This document shows positions 5,888 to 11,654 of a stretch of DNA of 11,654 nt, piece after piece. The DNA is from Pseudobdellovibrio sp. (GTDB taxonomy: Bacteria > Bdellovibrionota > Bdellovibrionia > Bdellovibrionales > Bdellovibrionaceae). A model generated the notes under the pieces. It saw only the letters and a program-made list of their open reading frames with translations. It ran no database searches and was not told the origin of the DNA. Within the stretch, counting starts at the first letter, position 1; every line of letters begins with the position of its first letter. The stretch spans positions 1 to 11,654 of the forward strand of contig JANWIU010000141.1 in assembly GCA_025449725.1 (NCBI GenBank), in the 5' to 3' direction. The position numbers and the translations under genes are program-made.

Positions 5888-7675
5888 CTACATTCTTTCC
5901 GGCACGGGAATACCCAAAAGCGAAAGACCCTCTTTTAGAACAAGACCGGTGGCCGAGCTCAAGGCCAAACGGCTCTGGCGCAAATCTTCTGTTTCTGCAT
6001 TTCCAACAGAACAGTCGTGATAAAACACATTGAATTTTTTCGCCGTTTCATAAAGATAGGTACAAAGCGCAGATGGCTTATAATTTTCGGTTGCATTCAC
6101 AATGACAGTGTTGAAATTCATCAAATGCTGCATCAACTTTAATTCCGAAGGATGATTTAACAAATTTCCGTCAAAATTTCCTTTGGCTTCGAACTTTTTA
6201 CGAAGTGAATTAATTCGAGCATAAGAATACTGAATGAAAGGACCTGACTCACCATCAAGTTTCAACCATTCGTTCATATCAAATACGATTTTTTTGTTCG
6301 TGTCTTGTCGTAACATTCCGTAATGAATGGCACCCTTTGCTACGATGTCCGCTGCCGTTTCGATTTCCGGCGCGGGCCACTCGTTATTGTAACGGGAAAG
6401 ATATTCTGTTTTCACGTGCTCACGCATTCGGTTTACCAATGACGTTAGCGGAATAATATTTCCTTTACGAGAGCTCATAGCGCCATCCGGAAGCTCTACG
6501 AAGTTGTATTGTAGGTGATAACAGTTTTTAGCCTGTTCAAAACCCAAAACCTCCAATGTGCGAAACACCTGTTTAAAGTGAAGCGCCTGCCTCATGTCTA
6601 CAACGTAAATAGATTTTTCAATTTTAAAATCTTCAAATTTTCGCCGTGCCAGCTCTACATCTTTAGTTGCATAAAGCCCCGTACCGTCGGACTTCAGCAA
6701 CATACAAAAGCCCATATTTTCATTACTGAAATCAAGGCCGATTGCGCCTTGCGATTCAATGAGCTTGCCTTCAGCAAAATATCTTTTGATCGTTTTAACT
6801 GATGCGGAATCCACGTCAGATTCCCAATACCAACGGTCAAATTCTACACCCGCCCAACGGTAAACTTGCTCCATCAAATCAATGGACCATTCGCGGGTTT
6901 CTTTCCAAAGGTCAAAATACTTTCCGCTGCCGGCTTCAAGCTGTTTAAGAATTTCGGTCAGCTGTGCTTTATTCTTTTCGTACTTAACCGGATCTTTTTC
7001 TTCGTCTTCAAGTTTAATGTTGCCGGCCGAATACATTTGCCCAAGCCATTCAGCTTTTAATGGATCTTTTCTTTTTTGATCAAGTACTTCAAGGCCAACG
7101 TGATTTTCAATATACCAAAGGCATTTTGCAACGTGCGTACCCACGTCTCCCGGAAACGTGGTGCTGATCACTAAATCGCTACCATAAGTGCGGCGGTACA
7201 ACCTAACTAAAGAATCACCCAAACACAGGTTACGCATGTGACCAACGTGCAATTCTTTATGTGTATTCGGCTGGGAATATTCAAACATTGTTTTCGGCGG
7301 ATCCGAAATCAGTTTAGTTTTAAAAACCGTTCCATCCAGTATATTACGTACTGTATGTAGAGCCAAAAAGTCCGCACTAAATTTAAAATTCAAATAGGGG
7401 CCCGCCGCTTCTACTGACGCAATTCCTTCAACGTCCGTCCATAGCGATTTTAAATCCGTCGCTACTTGTGCCGGTGACTTCTTCAAAACTTTTGCAAAAA
7501 TAAAACATCCGAAAGCTAAATGACCCATATCCGGATTCGGCGGCTCAACCAGAGCTTTATAAACCGGCTCCAGCTCTGCAGCCGGGTCCATTTTCTTAAG
7601 AATGGGTAAAAGACTTTCTGCTAACTTTAAGCGAAAGGGCTCATGCAAAAGAACTTTGTAGGATTTTTCTGACAT
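5888..7675 (-). CDS. argS: Arginyl-tRNA synthetase
   Basis: Cytoplasmic class I aminoacyl-tRNA synthetase that charges tRNA-Arg using ATP. The 595 residues are complete. The N-terminal Add-1 tRNA-recognition domain spans about 1-110. The catalytic Rossmann domain starts at MFEYSQPNTHKELHVGHMRN, with the HIGH-like signature HVGH at 143-146. The KMSKS-equivalent loop is MSSRKG at 400-405; ArgRS proteins commonly deviate from KMSKS here. The DALR anticodon-binding domain occupies about 470-595 and ends in the family-typical GIPVPERM. The ribosome binding site is modest (TTAGG on the minus strand a few bases upstream), and no good promoter was found in the 69 bases between it and the preceding minus-strand gene. 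It is followed after 11 bases by sfsA. Confidence 0.97.
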   Translation of the reverse strand: MSEKSYKVLLHEPFRLKLAESLLPILKKMDPAAELEPVYKALVEPPNPDMGHLAFGCFIFAKVLKKSPAQVATDLKSLWTDVEGIASVEAAGPYLNFKFSADFLALHTVRNILDGTVFKTKLISDPPKTMFEYSQPNTHKELHVGHMRNLCLGDSLVRLYRRTYGSDLVISTTFPGDVGTHVAKCLWYIENHVGLEVLDQKRKDPLKAEWLGQMYSAGNIKLEDEEKDPVKYEKNKAQLTEILKQLEAGSGKYFDLWKETREWSIDLMEQVYRWAGVEFDRWYWESDVDSASVKTIKRYFAEGKLIESQGAIGLDFSNENMGFCMLLKSDGTGLYATKDVELARRKFEDFKIEKSIYVVDMRQALHFKQVFRTLEVLGFEQAKNCYHLQYNFVELPDGAMSSRKGNIIPLTSLVNRMREHVKTEYLSRYNNEWPAPEIETAADIVAKGAIHYGMLRQDTNKKIVFDMNEWLKLDGESGPFIQYSYARINSLRKKFEAKGNFDGNLLNHPSELKLMQHLMNFNTVIVNATENYKPSALCTYLYETAKKFNVFYHDCSVGNAETEDLRQSRLALSSATGLVLKEGLSLLGIPVPERM

Positions 7676-7744
7676 AGGCCTAACCTAAAGCAAATCAGCC
7701 TTTTTGACTATAAAAAATCCACTTCAATTCTTCGAATATCCGCA

Positions 7745-8251
7745 CTAGTAAGCAACAAAACGGGCATAGTCTTCTTCAACAAAATGATAGTCTGAAAAAT
7801 CAGGTGATAAATAAACCGATTCCACTATCCGCCCGGGTTTGCAGCCGGTTAAGGTCGAGTCATTTATGCCGTCATACTTACAAGTACCGGTATCCCACGC
7901 GCCCTCAGAGTATGTAATATAATACGCCACTAAACTTCCGCCATAAAAGAAGGCCACGGCTTTATCTAAACGCGTTTTATAATCTGTTGCGTAATCACCT
8001 TCAAGAATAGTGTCCGCCCAAATTTGTGCTTGATCGATTGCAGCGGCTTTTAATCTTTTGATAACCGAATTACCTGAATCCGAACCGGCGATCTCGTAAA
8101 TAACTTCTCTTCGGTAAGGCGGAAGGCAAATAGCTTTTGAGCACTGCCCGGTTAACACAACCATATCAGTTGAAAAATTTTCTGCCATTGCCGGCGGTGC
8201 AAATTTAAACAACCCAAAGAAAAGAATCAAAATACGAAGAAAATAAAACAT
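7745..8251 (-). CDS. Small secreted protein of unknown function
   Basis: A 168-residue protein with a signal peptide: hydrophobic YFLRILILFFGLFKF, then cleavage expected after AMA near residue 23. The mature part has four cysteines in two groups: 37 and 42 (QCSKAIC), and 124 and 137. These could form two disulfides. Aromatic and acidic residues are common toward the C-terminus (SPDFSDYHFVEEDYARF). No catalytic motif or known domain is recognised. The start is well supported by GGAGG about five to nine bases upstream. It lies 69 bases ahead of argS on the same strand with no clear terminator between, so it may share that transcript, although the two products have no evident functional link. 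Confidence 0.82.
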   Translation of the reverse strand: MFYFLRILILFFGLFKFAPPAMAENFSTDMVVLTGQCSKAICLPPYRREVIYEIAGSDSGNSVIKRLKAAAIDQAQIWADTILEGDYATDYKTRLDKAVAFFYGGSLVAYYITYSEGAWDTGTCKYDGINDSTLTGCKPGRIVESVYLSPDFSDYHFVEEDYARFVAY

Positions 8252-8363
8252 AAAAGCCTCCTATCCAATCCCCCTATGCAAAGGCTTGCCGCAATCAAAA
8301 CGCCTTAAAATCAAAGTAAAGCACCCGGGGCCGTCCGAAGCCCGGCCAGCGGCGCTTGCAACG

Positions 8364-8391
8364 TTGATTCGCTCTAAAAAATGGTTAAAAT
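8364..8391 (+). promoter_or_regulatory. Candidate upstream promoter for the lipA operon
   Basis: TTGATT (8364-8369), 16 bases, then TAAAAT (8386-8391), a good sigma-70-like match. A transcript from here would carry a leader of about 60 bases to the lipA ATG, but without a Shine-Dalgarno. It sits just downstream of a GC-rich patch (about 8322-8356). Confidence 0.45.
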
Positions 8392-8420
8392 GTAGGCGTT
8401 TCATCACCCCCCGTAAGCGC

Positions 8421-8449
8421 TTGAATTCATGACTGGTACAAGCTAAAAC
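8421..8449 (+). promoter_or_regulatory. Candidate promoter giving a leaderless lipA transcript
   Basis: TTGAAT (8421-8426), a 17-base spacer, then TAAAAC (8444-8449). Only seven bases (TGACGCG) separate the -10 from the lipA ATG, so the transcript would begin at or next to the A of the start codon. This fits the absence of a Shine-Dalgarno before lipA. Confidence 0.5.
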
Positions 8450-8456
8450 TGACGCG

Positions 8457-9419
8457 ATGAAAACAGACTCGCCGGCCCCTAAAAAAAGCCATGGTCCGAA
8501 ACCGGAATGGTTAAAAGTCCGAGCTCCGTCAGGAGAAAACTACACGCGCATCAAAGGCATGTTAGGTGAATTGAAATTGGCCACGGTTTGCCAGGAAGCC
8601 AAGTGCCCTAACATGGGTGAATGCTGGTCCGGCGGAACGGCCACCTTTATGCTCATGGGAGAAGTGTGCACGCGCGGCTGCCGCTTCTGTAACGTAAAAA
8701 CCGGGAACGCCAAACTGGGACTTCCACCGGTTGATCCATTCGAACCGGAAAAGGTCGCGTACTCCATTTCACAAATGAAATTGCATTATGTTGTGATTAC
8801 ATCCGTTGATCGCGACGATATGCCGGATCAAGGTTCTGACCATTTTGCAAGAACCGTAAAAACAATTAAAAAATTGGATCCAAATTTAATCATCGAAATC
8901 TTAACGCCCGACTTTCGCGGCGATGAAAATTTAATTCTTCATTTAGCAAAAGCAAAACCGGATGTATTTGCTCACAACATTGAAACCGTTGAACGACTGA
9001 CTCCGCGAGTGCGTGACCCGCGTGCCACTTACAAACAGTCGATGCGCGTACTGCAAGCGGTAAAAGAATTTGATCCGTCGATGTACACCAAGTCTTCAAT
9101 TATGCTGGGCTTGGGTGAAACAGATGAAGAAGTTCTTCAAACATTAAAAGACCTTCGTGCTGTCGGCTGCGACGTTGTGACTTTCGGTCAATATCTTCAG
9201 CCAACTGAAAAACATTTAAAAGTAATTGAATATGTGACCCCTGAAAAATTCGCTTGGTGGCAAAAAACTGCAGAAGACATGGGTTTTCTGTATGTGGCTT
9301 CAGGCCCGCTGGTAAGAAGCTCTTATCGCGCAGGAGAATTTTTTATGAAGGGCGTGATCGAGAAAAAAAGAAAAGCAGAGCAACAAGAACCCGCAACAAC
9401 AACTGCAGAAGGAAATTAA
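8457..9419 (+). CDS. lipA: Lipoyl synthase (radical SAM)
   Basis: Inserts two sulfur atoms into protein-bound octanoyl groups to make lipoyl cofactor, using S-adenosylmethionine and two iron-sulfur clusters. The 320 residues are complete. The auxiliary-cluster cysteines are in VCQEAKCPNMGEC (45, 50, 56), and the radical-SAM cluster is CTRGCRFC (71, 75, 78). GEV before the triad and the C-terminal RSSYRAGE (287-294), which carries the serine ligand of the auxiliary cluster, are intact. Other family phrases include ITSVDRDDMPDQGS and YLQPTEKHLKV. The ATG at 8457 has no Shine-Dalgarno but lies right behind a promoter-like element. It is followed after three bases by the E2 gene, and its 3' end supplies that gene's ribosome binding site. 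The E2 is its likely main substrate. The Lys/Gln/Thr-rich last 20 residues are a non-conserved tail. Confidence 0.97.
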   Translation: MKTDSPAPKKSHGPKPEWLKVRAPSGENYTRIKGMLGELKLATVCQEAKCPNMGECWSGGTATFMLMGEVCTRGCRFCNVKTGNAKLGLPPVDPFEPEKVAYSISQMKLHYVVITSVDRDDMPDQGSDHFARTVKTIKKLDPNLIIEILTPDFRGDENLILHLAKAKPDVFAHNIETVERLTPRVRDPRATYKQSMRVLQAVKEFDPSMYTKSSIMLGLGETDEEVLQTLKDLRAVGCDVVTFGQYLQPTEKHLKVIEYVTPEKFAWWQKTAEDMGFLYVASGPLVRSSYRAGEFFMKGVIEKKRKAEQQEPATTTAEGN

Positions 9420-9422
9420 AAA

Positions 9423-11078
9423 ATGGACGTTAAATTACCTGAACTTGGCGAAGGCGTAACAGAGGGCGAATTAGTAAAGTGGACTGTTAAAGTCGGCGAC
9501 CAAGTTAAGCCTGATCAAACCGTTGCTGAAATCATGACTGACAAAGCCACTGTTGAAGTTCCATCTCCTGTTGCAGGAACTGTTAAAGAATTAAAATTTA
9601 AACCTGGTCAAATTATTAAAGTTGAATCTGTGATTCTGACTTTAGATTCGGCAGGAGCAGGCGCAACCGCTACGAAAGCTGCTCCATCTGCACCGGCCCC
9701 TCAGGCGGCCGCTGCAAAACCGGCTGCTGCTGCACCGGCCCCTGCAACTTCTTCAGGAGGCGCAGCTATTCCGGTAAAATTACCTGAGTTAGGCGAAGGC
9801 GTAACCGAAGGTGAACTTGTTAAATGGACTGTCAATATCGGTGATGCTGTAAAGGCCGATCAAACCGTGGCTGAGATCATGACTGACAAAGCCACCGTTG
9901 AAGTTCCGTCTCCTGTTGCAGGAACTGTTAAAGAATTAAAATTTAAAAAAGGTGATGTAATTAAAGTAGAATCAGTTCTGTTGGTTCTTTCCGGCAGCGG
10001 CGCCTCCGCGTCTCCTGCACCGACTTCACAAGCTGCGCATAGCAATGGCTCAAGCAAACCGGCAGCTCAACCTCAGCAACAACAACCTGCTGCTATGACC
10101 ATGTCGGCTTCCGGCAGCACGGGCACGAACATTTACCCTCCGGTTGCTGAATCGCGTGTTTTGGCTACACCGGCCACCCGTCGCTTAGCTCGTGAAACAG
10201 GTATTGATATCAATGTACTGAACGGTTCCGGCCTCGCAGGCCGCGTAACTCGTGAAGATGTGTTAGGCGCAAAAGGTTCCGCAAGCGTTGCTACTTCCGG
10301 CAGCGGTGCTGTTGCAGCCGGATCGCCTTCTATGAGCTTTCCTAAACCGGCTTACAATTCAACAAATGCCCAAGCTGAAGAGCGCGTAGACCTAATCGGT
10401 ATTCGTAAAAAAATCGCCCAAAACATGCAAATGTCAAAAGCGATCATTCCACACTTTACACTGATGGATGAAGCTGACGTGACTCAGTTGGTAACTTTAC
10501 GTGAGTCGTTAAAAGAATTTGCAGAAAAAAATCAAACCAAAATTACTTATCTTCCGATTGTAATGAAAGCGCTGATTGCAACGATCCGCGAATTCCCGCA
10601 ATTCAATGCTTCGATCGACGACGCAGCTTCGCAAATCGTTTACAAAAAATATTTCAATATCGGTTTTGCAGCTGACACTCCAAACGGTTTAGTGGTCCCG
10701 GTTATCAAAAATGCAGATCAAAAAAGTATTTTGGATATTTCAAAAGAAATTCTGGATCTTTCTAAACGTGCTCGCGACGGGAAGCTAAAGCCGGATGAAA
10801 TGAAGGGGGCTACCATTACGGTGACCAACATCGGATCTGTAGGCGGCACTTATGCGACTCCGATTATCAATCACCCTGAAGTTGCGATTCTAGGTATGTA
10901 CAAAATTAATGATAAGCCGGTTCCAACTGAAAACGGTGGATTCAAATTTATCAAATCAATGAATTACACGATCACTGCCGATCACCGCCTAATCGACGGT
11001 GCGGTGGCTGCGAGATTCCTGAAATCATTCCTGGATAAAGTGCAAAATCCAGGAGTACTGATGATGGGAATGTCGTAA
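9423..11078 (+). CDS. 2-oxoacid dehydrogenase E2 acyltransferase with two lipoyl domains, probably pyruvate dehydrogenase
   Basis: Core subunit of a 2-oxoacid dehydrogenase complex; it transfers the acyl group from the lipoyl arm to CoA. Domains of the 551 residues: lipoyl 1 (about 3-75, Lys41 in EIMTDKATVEV), an Ala/Pro linker, lipoyl 2 (about 118-190, Lys156), an Ala/Ser/Gln linker, a peripheral-subunit-binding domain (about 243-282, ATPATRRLARETG to GRVTREDV), a Ser/Gly/Ala linker, and the catalytic domain (about 322-551) with the active site DHRLIDG (His521, Asp525). GAAGGAA at 9408-9414 precedes the ATG, three bases after the lipA stop. The partner lpd begins 15 bases downstream. Substrate cannot be fixed from this window because no E1 gene is seen. 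Pyruvate is the default guess given lipA-E2-lpd clustering, but a branched-chain enzyme is possible, since GVTEGELVKW-type lipoyl starts also occur there. Confidence 0.95.
   Translation: MDVKLPELGEGVTEGELVKWTVKVGDQVKPDQTVAEIMTDKATVEVPSPVAGTVKELKFKPGQIIKVESVILTLDSAGAGATATKAAPSAPAPQAAAAKPAAAAPAPATSSGGAAIPVKLPELGEGVTEGELVKWTVNIGDAVKADQTVAEIMTDKATVEVPSPVAGTVKELKFKKGDVIKVESVLLVLSGSGASASPAPTSQAAHSNGSSKPAAQPQQQQPAAMTMSASGSTGTNIYPPVAESRVLATPATRRLARETGIDINVLNGSGLAGRVTREDVLGAKGSASVATSGSGAVAAGSPSMSFPKPAYNSTNAQAEERVDLIGIRKKIAQNMQMSKAIIPHFTLMDEADVTQLVTLRESLKEFAEKNQTKITYLPIVMKALIATIREFPQFNASIDDAASQIVYKKYFNIGFAADTPNGLVVPVIKNADQKSILDISKEILDLSKRARDGKLKPDEMKGATITVTNIGSVGGTYATPIINHPEVAILGMYKINDKPVPTENGGFKFIKSMNYTITADHRLIDGAVAARFLKSFLDKVQNPGVLMMGMS
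9429..9989 (+). repeat. Internal duplication of the lipoyl domain (period 345 bases)
   Basis: Copies at 9429-9644 and 9774-9989 encode 72-residue lipoyl domains that are identical at 63 positions. At the DNA level the downstream half is far more alike than the upstream half: 9564-9602 and 9909-9947 match for 39 bases without a change. The intervening sequence encodes an Ala/Pro-rich linker. Confidence 0.9.
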
Positions 11079-11093
11079 TACTAAGGAGCCCTT

Positions 11094-11654
11094 ATGCAAA
11101 ATTTTGATGTTGTTGTTATCGGATCCGGTCCCGGTGGTTACGTAGCAGCCATTCGTTCTGCCCAGCTTGGTTTTAAAACCGCAATTGTTGAGCGAGAGGC
11201 TCTTGGCGGCGTTTGTTTGAACATTGGCTGTATTCCTTCAAAGGCCATGATCACTGCCACTCACCTTCTTCACAAAGCCCAACATGATTTTAAAACCATG
11301 GGTCTAAATATTCAGGGCGGAATTTCTGTCGACATGAAAAAGCTCGTGGGCTGGAAGCAAAGCGTGTGTGACAAAATGTCAGGCGGCGTGAACCAGTTAT
11401 TAAAGGGAAACTCCGTTACCATTCTAAAAGGAAACGCAGAATTTAAAAATTCAAAAGAAATCACAGTTAAGTCTTCAACCGGTACTGATTCCATAACCGC
11501 AAAGTATTTTATCGTGGCAACCGGCTCTCGCCCAATTGAAATTCCGGGCTTTCCGTTTGATGAAAAAGAAATTTGCTCATCAACGGGCGCATTAGCATTT
11601 GATGAAATTCCAAAACGCGTTGTCGTTATCGGCGGCGGATACATTGGACTGGAA
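11094..11654 (+). CDS. lpd: Dihydrolipoyl dehydrogenase (E3), N-terminal 187 residues
   Basis: Flavoprotein that reoxidises dihydrolipoyl groups on the E2 with NAD. The frame is open from ATG 11094 to the right edge, so the C-terminal part is missing. It begins with the FAD-binding fingerprint VVVIGSGPGGYVAAIRSAQLG (6-26). The redox-active disulfide motif GGVCLNIGCIPSK follows (Cys41, Cys46). ATGSRPIEIPG (about 142-152) closes the FAD domain, and the second nucleotide-binding fingerprint, RVVVIGGGYIGLE, is reached at the edge. The CLNIGC spacing identifies dihydrolipoyl dehydrogenase over glutathione or mercuric reductase. AAGGAG sits five to ten bases before the start, which lies 15 bases after the E2 stop, consistent with a lipA-E2-lpd operon. 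Confidence 0.96.
   Translation, partial: MQNFDVVVIGSGPGGYVAAIRSAQLGFKTAIVEREALGGVCLNIGCIPSKAMITATHLLHKAQHDFKTMGLNIQGGISVDMKKLVGWKQSVCDKMSGGVNQLLKGNSVTILKGNAEFKNSKEITVKSSTGTDSITAKYFIVATGSRPIEIPGFPFDEKEICSSTGALAFDEIPKRVVVIGGGYIGLE

Noticed and set aside
8322..8356. GC-rich patch considered as tRNA, small RNA or terminator
   Set aside because: It contains only short, competing CCGGG/CCCGG and GGCCG/CGGCC pairings, no cloverleaf and no T-run, so no feature can be supported.
9423..10000. Lipoyl duplication as an assembly artefact
   Set aside because: The two copies differ at many third positions and at nine amino acids, and the linker between them is typical of E2 proteins.
1..11654. Mobile element, prophage or CRISPR content
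   Set aside because: No transposase, integrase, regularly spaced repeats, att-like repeats or abrupt composition change was seen.

Overview
The window looks like chromosomal DNA from a Bdellovibrio-like predatory bacterium (Bdellovibrionota). This is inferred from gene content, not from a marker gene. The base composition is moderate to AT-leaning. There are several small exported proteins and lipoproteins with no recognisable family, and a Tad/Flp pilus ATPase gene sits behind two small genes. That arrangement resembles the B. bacteriovorus host-interaction ('hit') neighbourhood as I remember it. No rRNA, tRNA, CRISPR array, insertion sequence or phage gene was seen.

Layout. Positions 1-1915 (minus strand) hold a compact operon: a 92-aa soluble protein of unknown function, an exported cupredoxin-fold protein, and the N-terminal 346 residues of a CpaF/TadA-type secretion ATPase that runs off the left edge. 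A minus-strand lipoprotein gene (2093-2698) lies upstream of it. From 2899, on the plus strand, comes a lipoprotein thiol:disulfide oxidoreductase of the DsbA family that probably starts at TTG. It ends at a strong intrinsic terminator (3742-3776). Next is an exported Tyr/Arg/Cys-rich repeat protein gene (3839-5116) broken by one in-frame TAA. It converges with a minus-strand argS-sfsA pair (7675-5118), with one base between the two stop codons. A small secreted protein of unknown function follows (8251-7745, minus strand). The right end is a plus-strand lipoate/2-oxoacid dehydrogenase operon: lipA, an E2 acyltransferase with two lipoyl domains, and the start of lpd (E3), which runs off the right edge.

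How the genes fit together. LipA makes the lipoyl cofactor, the E2 carries it on two near-identical lipoyl domains, and E3 reoxidises it, so the right-hand operon is one functional unit of central metabolism. On the left, the pilus ATPase and two small genes form a candidate hit-like regulatory and pilus unit. In the middle, a tethered disulfide oxidoreductase lies directly upstream of an exported protein with 14 cysteines in its predicted mature part, which may be an oxidative-folding pair.

The observations most worth a second look are the in-frame stop in the Cys-rich repeat gene, the hit-like locus with an 11-bp direct repeat, the apparently leaderless lipA promoter, the mosaic identity of the two lipoyl-domain copies, and a possible RBS-masking leader before the broken gene.
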